Assembly (NCBI GenBank): GCA_015478945.1
Contig: JABUQX010042028.1
Span: 1 to 20,000 of the forward strand
Source: Trachelipus rathkii
Lineage: Eukaryota > Arthropoda > Malacostraca > Isopoda > Trachelipodidae
Length of the DNA: 20,000 bases
Reading direction: 5' to 3'
This document shows positions 1 through 8,785 of the stretch, one piece after another (position 1 is the stretch's first letter; each line of letters opens with the position of its first letter). Under the pieces are notes generated by a model. It made no database searches and had not been told where the DNA came from. It saw nothing but the letters and a program-made list of their open reading frames with translations. Made by a program: the position numbers and the translations under genes.

Positions 1-154
1 TTGGTGCGCGTACTTCGTTCCAGTCAGTTGGGTGTTTAACCGTTTCGCATTTTATCGTGAAACGCTTTCGCGCGTTTTCGTGCGCCACTTCAATCGTATC
101 TTCTTCAAACTTGGCATGCATTCTTTATATGTTGCAACATTGTTGCATTTAATG

Positions 155-298
155 TTTCAAGCCGCTACGTCTAAGGGGGGTGGGGGTCCCAGACCCCTAA
201 AAACCTAAAAATGGACTTAGAAAGCTGAAATTTGGTGAGTGTATAGAATATAATAAATGAAATAGAATGGCTATGTTAAAATAATTGGCGAACCATAT

Positions 299-333
<35 letters not shown>

Positions 334-450
334 TGGTGGGTGCGGTGCCAGAATGGAATTCTGGTTCCAACCACATATTAGAACAAATGAGGTGTCTACA
401 TATATGTTTTCAATGGTGTAGAACTCATTTTTGAGGGTTTCAGTTGACAT
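155..450. repeat. dispersed repeat, copy 1
   Basis: This stretch is a diverged homologue of 1010-1285. Both share, in order, a G-run with a GGTC/CCC palindromic block, a 'ggactta' segment, an 'aataaatgaaatag' segment, GGAGCC units, a 'tggatttctg/tggaattctg' segment, and a T-rich end with 'gaggtttca' or 'gagggtttca'. It has no ORF. It looks like a non-autonomous interspersed repeat of unknown class. No target-site duplication could be defined. Confidence 0.7.
300..335. repeat. (GGAGCC)n hexanucleotide microsatellite
   Basis: Five to six tandem GGAGCC units sit inside repeat copy 1. The related copy at about 1144-1170 has only scattered GGAGC/GGAGCC units, so the expansion is specific to this copy. 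Confidence 0.9.
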
Positions 451-466
451 AACTGATTCTTCTAGC

Positions 467-850
467 TTCTAGCACGATATGTCCTACATCCTAGAATACA
501 CCCAATATTAGTACCCACCCTATGTTATAAGGTACGTGGAGTCGATTGGTGTATATTAGAAAGTGTTAGGATGCTTCCTTCTACGAGTTAGTACCCAATC
601 CCTTTTCTAGCACTTCTAGCAAGCGTGACCTACATCATAGAATACACCTAATATTAGTGTCTACCCCTATGTTTTGAGGTATGAGGATTCAATTGGTGTG
701 TATTAGAAGTTGTTAGGATGGTTCCTTCTATGAGTTAGTACCCCTACCCCCCTTTTTCTAGTGCAAGTATTCAACTTTGTTATTTTTCGAGCTAGAGAGT
801 TGAACTTGGTGTCTACCTCTATGTTTCGAGGTATGCCGAGTTGATTTTCA
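467..850. repeat. ~146-bp tandem repeat, about 2.5 copies
   Basis: The block beginning 'ttctagca', then 'cctacatc.tagaataca', 'tattagt', 'tatgtt.t.aggta', 'gtgttaggatg' and 'gagttagtaccc' occurs at about 467-612 and again at about 613-760. A weaker partial third unit ('tgtctacc.ctatgttt.gaggtatg') lies at about 800-850. Shared motifs with the end of repeat copy 1 ('gtgtctac...tatgtttt') suggest a common origin. Confidence 0.75.
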
Positions 851-1009
851 GGCATTACCGAGTAGATCTGAGCTTTCCTTAAGGTCTTTGCACCGGTGCT
901 GCGGTGATCATTTATCTATTTTTTTTTGTTTTAAAGGCTTTTCAGGTTAAAGATATTCTTTTCAAACTGACTTTCATGGTTGTTGAGAGTGCCGCCTGCC
1001 TGGGCCCGA

Positions 1010-1285
1010 GGTTTCCCGCCGTCGCGTCCAAGGAAGGGGGGAAGGGGGTCTGAGCCCCCAAAACCAGGAAAAGGACTTAAAAGGTTGAAAATTGATGACT
1101 GAATAGAAGAAAATAAATGAAATAGAGAAATGAGTTTTATATGCCGGAGCACATGAGTCGGAGCCGGAGTTTTTGATCGCGGAGTCAGACTGGATTTCTG
1201 ACTCCAGCTACATATTGAATCAACTGATGTGTTTTATATATAAGTTTCAAAGGACACAGATTCCGAATTTTGAGGTTTCATAACC
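1010..1285. repeat. dispersed repeat, copy 2
   Basis: This is the second copy of the repeat at 155-450, in the same orientation. It has the same order of conserved blocks with many substitutions and fewer GGAGCC units. An antisense reading frame across it (1152-931) is not protein-like and is discounted. Confidence 0.7.
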
Positions 1286-1302
1286 ATAAAATGAGTTTGA
1301 CC

Positions 1303-1418
1303 CCTTCGTGAGAAGGAAAAAAGAAGGAGAAGGAGGAGGAGGAGGAAGAAGAAGAAGGAGGAAGAAGAAAGAGGAGAAGGAAGAAGAAGAAGAAGAAGGA
1401 GGAAGGAGAAAGAAGAAC
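1303..1418. repeat. polypurine tract (GAA/GGA)n
   Basis: The plus strand has about 110 bases of almost pure A and G made of GAA, GGA and GAAG units. It starts about 20 bases after repeat copy 2. Long homopurine-homopyrimidine tracts of this kind can form triplex DNA; whether this one does is inference. The apparent Phe/Ser-rich frame on the minus strand is a by-product of the repeat. Confidence 0.9.
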
Positions 1419-1589
1419 ATGTTTAGTTAGAGGTCGTATACATACAGTCTTACATTTTTTTTTCAAACTAGAGACATTTTATTATAGAAAAACCTGTTCC
1501 ATTACAAAGTTAAAGTTAAGTTAAATTTAATAAAGTTCAAGTTAAATTTTCATGTTGAAGGATCAGATTTATATTTTTCGTAATTAAAT
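1419..1589. other. AT-rich spacer
   Basis: Low-complexity AT-rich DNA with short 'aagttaa' repeats. I see no gene, RNA or regulatory site. Confidence 0.6.
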
Positions 1590-1722
1590 AAAATGTTTTT
1601 TAGAAAACATTGTGTTTTAACATTTAGTTTTCGAAAAAACATTTTGTTTTAGTATTTTCTTTGATAACATTTTGTTTTCGAAAAACATTGTTTTAAACAT
1701 TTTCTTTGATGAAAACATTGGC
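1590..1722. repeat. 47-bp tandem repeat
   Basis: A unit beginning 'gttttcgaaaaa' and ending 'attttctttgat' starts at about 1627 and again at 1674. A partial related unit lies at about 1597. The unit contains short inverted motifs (aaaaca / tgtttt), so single strands could fold. Confidence 0.75.
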
Positions 1723-1847
1723 CTGGCTATTTTTTTCAATATCCATTCCTGTTCCCTTCGATGTCCTTCCCTTTCCCTCCCCTTCAAGATGCCTTTCTCC
1801 TCCCCCATCCAATCAGGCCTTTCCCTTCCCTTCTCAAACTTTTCTCT

Positions 1848-1849
<2 letters not shown>

Positions 1850-1884
<35 letters not shown>

Positions 1885-1972
1885 TCATATATGTATATAT
1901 ATATATATATATATATCTATACACTTTCTCATCTATCTATATACGATGTAATAATAATATCGGTTTCCATTC

Positions 1973-2034
<62 letters not shown>

Positions 2035-2075
2035 CTCTTTTTATGTATGTGTGTAATGTGTGTGTGTGTATATAA
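1850..2075. repeat. compound microsatellite (TA)n - (CT)n - (GT)n
   Basis: An interrupted (TA)n runs from about 1850 to 1917. A (CT)n tract with single interruptions covers about 1972-2036, and a short (GT)n about 2045-2073. The long 'YIYIYI' and 'SLSLSL' frames here are repeat artefacts and not genes. Confidence 0.95.
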
Positions 2076-2137
2076 ACGAGATATACAATGTTGTTTACAT
2101 ACAGATATTTTTAAAGTATTACAGAACACACAAGTTT

Positions 2138-2595
<458 letters not shown>

Positions 2596-2609
2596 ATAAT
2601 GTTGTAATA

Positions 2610-3006
2610 TTCTCATGCGAATGTAAACAGAACCTATTCTTGTACGTATGAATGTGTTAACTGAGAAGGTTTTCAGTAATTACGTACATCAATACTTTAA
2701 CACTATCGCAATATGAAAACAACATTTATTCTATTAATGCGCCTTCGTTTCTATTGGATATTTCACTATGACACAATGTATCAGATATCACATGCTCAGC
2801 CTTTACCCATTCTTCTACGACATCAATGATCCTGATGAATTCTTTAGCAGAAATGAACAAAGATTATCATGTACTACCGTAGAGAATACAGGCAATGTAA
2901 CGATCACCATTAGGTTAACGAATAATATAAAAGATGCAGCTTCAGGAATAACAAAGGTCCTCGTAAATATATCGTTAACAAGTTTGGGGAGTGTGAAGAA
3001 AGCCAT
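2610..3006 (-). pseudogene. decayed copy of the 4067-4453 ORF
   Basis: The minus strand carries a frameshifted relative of the intact ORF at 4453-4067. The clearest match is FISAKEFIRI..VEEWVKAEH (about 2870-2795) against FMSSDELLCV..AEEWVNEHF. Further downstream, the DNA 'aaccttctc' and the translated ...IRMRILQ before a stop (about 2670-2610) correspond to the TFSKYLDTNIMDIRIWQ end of the intact copy. The upstream ATG at 3006 opens a different frame, so at least two frameshifts are needed. The opposite-strand frame at 2768-3034 is a shadow of this. No known domain is recognised. A CCAAT motif lies about 80 bases upstream of the 3006 ATG, as in the intact copy. Confidence 0.55.
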
Positions 3007-3082
3007 GAATGAGATCAGTTTGATATCGTACTGAAGAAACTTTGTATATATAAAACAGTCAAATCTATAGATAATATATTTT

Positions 3083-3092
3083 CAACCAATCA
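3083..3092 (-). promoter_or_regulatory. CCAAT box (NF-Y consensus)
   Basis: CAACCAATCA fits the NF-Y consensus (YRRCCAATSR). It lies about 80 bases upstream of the decayed minus-strand ORF starting near 3006. The same decamer is present upstream of the intact copy at 4598-4607. A role in transcription is inferred from the consensus and the shared position. Confidence 0.4.
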
Positions 3093-3319
3093 TAAGAAAG
3101 TAAACAAGATTACAACATAACCTCCTTATCAGCTCAGAAAGTCCATATAATCACGCCTTACATCGACAGAGACAAACATGTTTACAGAAGGATTAGGCAT
3201 ATACAAACTAACCTGATAATATATGTATACAAAGGAGGTCTATATTCATAAATTAACAATGTAGAAAAATGATCTTTGACAAAACAAAACAAAACACGGT
3301 ATTAACACTGAAGCAAACA
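3093..3319. other. intergenic spacer between the two ORF modules
   Basis: AT-rich sequence with no ORF or repeat that I can support. It separates the decayed module from the (TAA)n/(TA)n block below the intact module. Confidence 0.6.
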
Positions 3320-3373
<54 letters not shown>

Positions 3374-3377
3374 CCCG

Positions 3378-3411
<34 letters not shown>

Positions 3412-3497
3412 TATATATATTCTCTCTATATATATATACTATATATATATATATATACTATACTTTCTTTCTCTTTCACTATATATACCATATGTAC

Positions 3498-3528
<31 letters not shown>

Positions 3529-3548
3529 ACTACTTATATATATATATA

Positions 3549-3610
<62 letters not shown>
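3320..3610. repeat. compound microsatellite (TAA)n then interrupted (TA)n
   Basis: (ATA)n covers about 3320-3373. It is followed by (TA)n tracts interrupted by ctc and ctt units, and a long pure (TA)n at about 3553-3608. This sits about 50 bases beyond the stop of the intact ORF at 3659, a place equivalent to that of the (TA)n next to the decayed copy. Confidence 0.95.
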
Positions 3611-3612
<2 letters not shown>

Positions 3613-3658
3613 ATGTTCTTTACATATGTTTGCTTACGAGACCTCATTTTAAAAGAAT

Positions 3659-4009
3659 TTAGTCCAAGTCCTTACACAAATGCCAGTTATCTTCGTTATT
3701 ACATCTAATATACTTCTTCAATTCATCAACTCCATCCCAGAGAACATACGTGGCAAGTTCTCGCCCTGACACTACCATATGTTTTGGGTCAGGATCATTC
3801 TCGTAAATGGATTCTTCAAGCTGACGAATAAAGTTATGAACATCTATCGAAGCTATGAACTGATTAATTATATTTTCCAAATCTTTAGGTAACAGTTTTT
3901 TAAATGTATAATAAGCATCGTATAACATATAATGGGCTGCAGTAACATAATCGGTTAACACTTCTGTTTTACGGAACTGTTTTAACATTTTCTCTCGAAC
4001 TCGACTCAT
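3659..4009 (-). CDS. uncharacterised 116-residue protein (or C-terminal half of a larger one)
   Basis: The product is not recognised. The frame runs from ATG (4009, A at -3) to TAA (3661-3659). The protein is charged and predicted largely helical, with no signal peptide or membrane segment visible. It has a basic N-terminus (MSRVREKMLKQFRK), a Tyr-rich centre (YMLYDAYYTF), and an acidic C-terminus ending CKDLD. Normal amino-acid balance and a decayed paralogue at 2595-2256 argue that it is or recently was a real gene. It lies 57 bases downstream of the 4453-4067 ORF, on the same strand and in the same frame, with only one stop (TGA 4069-4067) between them. It may therefore be a separate protein, the second half of a readthrough product, or the tail of a gene killed by one nonsense change. 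No polyadenylation signal is visible before the (TA)n tract. Confidence 0.6.
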   Translation of the reverse strand: MSRVREKMLKQFRKTEVLTDYVTAAHYMLYDAYYTFKKLLPKDLENIINQFIASIDVHNFIRQLEESIYENDPDPKHMVVSGRELATYVLWDGVDELKKYIRCNNEDNWHLCKDLD

Positions 4010-4066
4010 ATATTTTATCTGGGATGTGCCTCTAATATAGAAACCATATATTGTAGGGTTAAATAA

Positions 4067-4453
4067 TCATGTATCTTCGCGTCTCTGCCATATTCTAATA
4101 TCCATAATATTCGTATCTAGATATTTAGAGAAGGTTAAAGTAAGTTTCTTATCATCATGATCACCCCCACTGATAACTATTTCCCAACGATTTAATACAC
4201 TGTGTGACTTAAAGTGTTCATTCACCCATTCTTCAGCATGTTGGCATACACAAAGTAATTCGTCGGAACTCATAAAAACACGTCTGTTATATTCATATTG
4301 GTCATTACATCTGAAGTAAGTAAAACCGTCGGGCTTTCTTGTATATAAGAAAGATACATCACTTTTCGGAATATTGATTTCCCAATGCACAATGTTACGT
4401 ATAGAGGTGTATTTATCAAGACGAACCATTCTAACGGTAGGAATATACATCAT
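4067..4453 (-). CDS. uncharacterised ~128-residue protein
   Basis: The family is not recognised. The frame is open from about 4600, but upstream of 4453 it has no ATG. Candidate starts are ATG 4453, 4450 and 4429. The last has the best context (A at -3, G at +4) and would begin MVRLDKYTSIRN. Visible features are a Tyr/Cys-containing stretch (TYFRCNDQYEYNRRVF, roughly residues 48-63 from the 4453 start), a helix with AEEWVNEHF, and a C-terminal basic and aromatic segment (MDIRIWQRRED). It stops at TGA 4069-4067. A frameshifted paralogue lies at 3006-2610. The next ORF begins 57 bases on in the same frame. The open frame above the ATG is basic (SRFRFERGKR) and could be part of an upstream exon. 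Function is unknown; a PC4-like fold crossed my mind but is not supported. Confidence 0.6.
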   Translation of the reverse strand: MMYIPTVRMVRLDKYTSIRNIVHWEINIPKSDVSFLYTRKPDGFTYFRCNDQYEYNRRVFMSSDELLCVCQHAEEWVNEHFKSHSVLNRWEIVISGGDHDDKKLTLTFSKYLDTNIMDIRIWQRREDT

Positions 4454-4597
4454 GGGAAATAAGAACACTTTTAAAACAGAGCACAACCTTTTGCCACGTT
4501 CAAATCTAAAACGACTATGACGATAAAATAAGTTTCGAGAGAAAGAATAATGTAATATTACTGGAACAAACACAAATCTAAGAGATAAGGGATATTT

Positions 4598-4637
4598 CAA
4601 CCAATCACGGAAAGGTATAGGATAGTTCAGCCAATCA
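4598..4637 (-). promoter_or_regulatory. paired CCAAT boxes (NF-Y consensus), 30-bp spacing
   Basis: CAACCAATCA (4598-4607) and CAGCCAATCA (4628-4637) both match the NF-Y consensus exactly, spaced 30 bases apart. They sit within short repeats ('atatccgttatct' / 'atatcccttatct' on the minus strand). They lie about 145-185 bases upstream of the ATG at 4453. The decayed module has one such site at 3083-3092. Promoter function is inferred. Confidence 0.45.
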
Positions 4638-4763
4638 CAGAGTAGGGCAAATATAGATAACGGATATGTCCAACATTGAAGCTAGGAATATGGGAATATA
4701 GAACTGGCTCCTGTCCTGCCAATGCCTTCCCCTTCTTCCCTGTTCCATGTCTTCCACCATATT

Positions 4764-4769
4764 TTATAT

Positions 4770-4805
<36 letters not shown>

Positions 4806-4815
4806 TATATATATA

Positions 4816-4889
<74 letters not shown>

Positions 4890-4912
4890 CAGCAACGAGC
4901 ACAAGTATCTCT

Positions 4913-4975
<63 letters not shown>

Positions 4976-4986
4976 TCTCTCTCTAC

Positions 4987-5047
<61 letters not shown>
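4764..5047. repeat. compound microsatellite (TA)n - (CT)n - (TA)n
   Basis: Interrupted (TA)n covers about 4764-4886. It is followed by a short unique stretch, (CT)n about 4914-4947, (TA)n 4948-4974, and (TA)n 4998-5046. All frames through it are repeat artefacts. It borders the 5' side of the intact ORF module. Confidence 0.95.
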
Positions 5048-5048
<1 letters not shown>

Positions 5049-5604
5049 CACAAAATAATTATTCTTAACATATTATATTTGAACTCTCAAAGATCCAAAA
5101 TTTTCTTTAGCTTATAATTTGATTTTATGGGTACCTAATTGTTTTTCTTTCAAATTCAGATATTAGAATTTAAGTATATTATTTATTTTTATCCGAAATA
5201 TGCATTAAGAACAAGTAAATGTTTATTTAAAATTTTTTTTTTTAAATAAAGAACGAGTGTTTTATTAAATTCCTAAGTAGGAATAAAAACAACTTCTTAA
5301 AAAATTTGAACTCACAGTGTATGTATATGTTAAGAATTTTCTCCGCTTTTTTCGGAGGCACGATAGATTACCATTTATAATTGATTAAAAATAGGATTGT
5401 TCAATGGCGATGGATTCTTACACTTTTTGTTTAAATTTTAAATATTTTTTTCAGGAGTTTTATGCAATGTATTCTTCCAGATGACCTATTTTCACCTAAA
5501 AGAAATAAGAAATTTTATCATAACTTTACGAAATTTGAAAAAGATCGTTCGTTTCTATAATAATAACTCGTGCTAAACACGAATAGCACGAGTGTAGGAG
5601 TCGC

Positions 5605-5608
<4 letters not shown>
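5048..5608. other. AT-rich non-coding region with one stem-loop
   Basis: No gene is seen. A perfect 8-bp inverted repeat, CTCGTGCT (5567-5574) and AGCACGAG (5585-5592) with a 10-base loop, lies just before the next (TA)n tract. Confidence 0.6.

Positions 5609-5698
<90 letters not shown>
5609..5698. repeat. uninterrupted (TA)n, about 45 units
   Basis: A perfect dinucleotide tract directly preceding the GC-richer island. Confidence 0.97.
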
Positions 5699-5699
<1 letters not shown>

Positions 5700-5701
<2 letters not shown>

Positions 5702-6565
5702 GTCGGTTCTGGTTCTATTACAATTATCAGTTATATGGTCGTTACTCGATATGGTATTCTATTATCTGGTGTGACAACTATATAGCGACGGAGATGATCA
5801 GCAATTCTATAGAACTGGCTATAGGATGCAGGCCTGTGAATTATCGGTTATCTCTTTAATTTCACTACCTATAACCAGTATTTGGATGTTGAAGCCGCCT
5901 TTTGCGGTAACGTTCGGGCTGGGCTGTGTCCAATGCAGCGATGTCAGTCTCTCGACTGGGATAAGCCATCGACTGGTTCGGATGAAGTCCGGCTAAAGGC
6001 AAAGGCGGTTGTATGCTGATCGGCACTAGCTCGTTGGTAAATCTTTGGCTAAACAGGAGGCTGGCCGGGTGTTCTTCTGGCCAACTCTGGGACAATCTGG
6101 AAGGGACAGAGGGTATTTTTCTCTGTAGTATCTCTATGACAGGTAACCTCAGCTACCTGCGAAATTATCTCTTTAGTGGTTAAACTACTTTAGGTGGTAG
6201 ACGAACTAGAGAATCTCGGAGGTCAGGTGAAAGCACCATCACGGAGACCATCCACCGACAGGAAAACCTCTTGAAAGATCGCCCAAAGGGGTTCTTGAAG
6301 CCCAACCTGTGGGGGGTTTCTAAGCCTCTTGGAAAGGTAGGCTCAGAGAGGGAGAGACGTAGGGCTAGTCCGGAAATCTTGTAGTCCAACTCCGGGGAGA
6401 GACGAGAGGCAGCCCAACTTCTAGTAGAGAGACGGGGGAGTCAACTTCTTGCAGGGCTTCTTCTTCTTGGCTTCGTAGGTCGGATCTGATATCTCCGCTT
6501 ATTTTCTATATTAGCAAATTATCTCTGTAGTTGTAGCAAAAGCGCTACGAATTATTTCTTTTAAA
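5700..6565. other. unclassified GC-richer island
   Basis: Base composition rises sharply here, especially 5880-6480, compared with AT-rich flanks. There is no convincing ORF: the two antisense frames at 6095-5865 and 6389-6180 are short and not protein-like. The motif 'attatctctttag' recurs with variation near 5848, 6126, 6163, 6517 and 6550. A short hairpin GTAGC...GCTAC is at about 6534-6549. The composition and lack of coding sense would fit an LTR or other non-coding mobile-element fragment, but no termini were found. Confidence 0.4.
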
Positions 6566-7145
6566 GGTTACTAATAAGACAAAAGCAGAAATCCAGATTA
6601 TTATTTAACGAAAAGTCGTACAAAGTTATAAAAAAAAAAAGTTACATATATAATAATCAAGTTTTTTATACAAATATTATTAATATTTACATTTGACCAA
6701 TTTATAACTTTTATTTTTATTTTTATTATAAAATTTTATATATCTTTACAAAAAATTATATTTTATGATTCTAACTTTTATAAAAATGGATAATTTTAAA
6801 TATAACAAAACGAAAAATTGCCGAAACTCTCGGTTGATGGCGTTTGCCTTCACTTTCTGAACATAATATAAACACAAGATGTAGTTTATCGTTAAAAGTT
6901 CATTATTATGTCTTGAATCTAAGTTTTTTATAAAAAATATATTTTATCAAATATTGATAATATTTATATTATAATATACCAAATGTAATATTTTTAATAT
7001 ACAATTTTTTTTAATTATTAACGTCTGAATAATGAAATAAGTCATTTTTTAAATTTAATAGACTTTTGTGATATTTCTGTTACTTTTGCTTTTTTATGGT
7101 TCATTCTGTAAGTAAGTATTTTCGTTTGGGAAACTAACTTAAACA
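6566..7145. other. AT-rich spacer
   Basis: Very AT-rich, with runs of A and T and no ORF, RNA or repeat structure that I can support. Confidence 0.6.
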
Positions 7146-7147
7146 CT

Positions 7148-7183
<36 letters not shown>

Positions 7184-7204
7184 ACCTATATATATATACT
7201 CTCA

Positions 7205-7254
<50 letters not shown>

Positions 7255-7266
7255 TCTTTCACTATA

Positions 7267-7336
<70 letters not shown>
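7146..7336. repeat. interrupted (TA)n
   Basis: Three (TA)n blocks (about 7151-7180, 7210-7252, 7264-7335) are separated by short ctc/ctttcac interruptions. Confidence 0.95.
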
Positions 7337-7339
<3 letters not shown>

Positions 7340-7735
7340 AAATCACAGAAAATATGAATTCTCTATTAATTATATTTTTTGAATTCTTTGACTTAAAAAA
7401 TACGACACTAATTACTAATATGCTCACTTAAGAAAAAAATAAAAAGCAAATAATTTAAGAAATATGATAGATCACTGCCTCACTATCACTGATGAACAAA
7501 ATTTCAACTGATGATCATTGACGATGTTTTATTACACTGAAATTTAAAATCATGTTTCAAACATGAGTTTTGGCGGGAAAATATATTGAATATGAGAGCC
7601 GGCGCTATAAAAGAAATGCATAAAGATTTAACAAATTTCTGGAAATAAAATGAATTTTTAGTTTTCCTTAAAAAAATTCGTAAGAAATAAGCTGACGTAG
7701 CCCAGTTAAATTATAAAATCTCTCAAAAGTAGCTC
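7337..7735. other. AT-rich spacer
   Basis: No gene is seen. A near-palindrome 'catgtttcaaacatg' is at about 7551-7565. Confidence 0.55.
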
Positions 7736-7810
7736 GTAGCAATGCGCCACTTATTATCATCCAATGCGCTACGTTTGGCGCATGCGCCACGGGTTGGCCA
7801 TCCTGCTCTA
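7736..7810 (-). mobile_element. possible hAT-like DNA-transposon terminus
   Basis: On the minus strand the sequence from about 7808 begins CAGGATGGCCAACCCGTGG and runs into a perfect 14-bp palindrome TGGCGCATGCGCCA (7776-7789), with 'atgcgccac' repeated at 7742-7750 and 7782-7790. Starts of the form CAG.G.TGG.CAACC followed by CpG-rich sub-terminal repeats are typical of hAT non-autonomous elements. The flanking 'ctctagag' (8 bp) could be a target-site duplication. The other end was not found, so the class is tentative. Confidence 0.3.
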
Positions 7811-8785
7811 GAGGAACTTGAGATGTTTCAAGATATTGAACCTTTTTCATAAACCTCAAATCTCTTGAAATCTGTAATCACGAGAGGATAGGTTATCAGT
7901 TTAATTATTATTTCAACTATATTCTCCTTGACTCTTGAATTATGTACTTAATTTTCAAGCATTTTGGAAGTTGCAACAGAATTTCTGCTTTCCGTTAATG
8001 AAGAATGAGAATGCCTCGTTTCAAATTCAATGCAAAATGAAAATAAATAAAGTAATTGGAATCTGTTTTCTTGATGATTTTCAAGCCAGTTAGAGGGTGA
8101 GTTCTTGAGCCATAGAACCATACTTACCAATCTTTGTAAAGTGATTCCATTGATATTTATTAAAAATATTTTAATTTTTTTTTTTAAATAAATTTAATCT
8201 ACAAAATCACATTTGGATTGATAATGATTTTAAAGTATATTACTCACAAAGTGAACTCCAGAGAGATATTTCTCTACTCTGAGAAAAACAAACTTTCTCA
8301 ATTCTACAGGGGAGGAAAAACTAACAGAACAGGCTTTAATGAGTGTTTATTATAGTTACACAATATAAACGGAGGAAGTTGTAAATCAGTTTGCTATTAA
8401 GAGAGCAAGATAAGAATTTTTTTTTTATATTTTTCCTTTTATATTTTGAAATGCTATCAATGGCAGATTATTTTATTCCTTCATTTTTGAAATATTTTTC
8501 TGATGTTTTTGAAATAGCTGGTGTTCCTATAAGTATTTTTTTCTGCTGATTTCAAATATAATACTCAGCAGTTTGTATCACATCAGGATTTTGTACAAAT
8601 TGCAAGAACATTGTTAGACATTATAGGTTTACCCACGGCGATAAAAAAATATTATGTAATGTAAACGAAACATATAATGCTGCATAATACCGCACTAGTT
8701 ACCAAGAGCATATGAAAATTATGGCAGATATAGATATATCATGTGAACTTCCATTAATTTTTGGTAGAAATATAAATATTCTTAC
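7811..8785. other. AT-rich spacer
   Basis: No ORF with protein character; poly-T and poly-A runs only. The frame at 8130-7948 (minus) is not convincing. Confidence 0.55.

Noticed and set aside
2768..3034. Plus-strand 88-residue frame
   Set aside because: It is antisense to the decayed module ORF on the minus strand, which has a paralogue to support it; this frame has none.
4067..4453. PC4-like single-stranded-DNA-binding fold for the 4453-4067 protein
   Set aside because: Only a loose resemblance in strand/helix pattern (LDKYTSIR, MDIRIW); no diagnostic residues could be confirmed.
4454..4600. Extending the 4453-4067 ORF to about 4600
   Set aside because: The frame is open but has no ATG above 4453; the apparent start is TTG. 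An upstream exon remains possible but cannot be shown.
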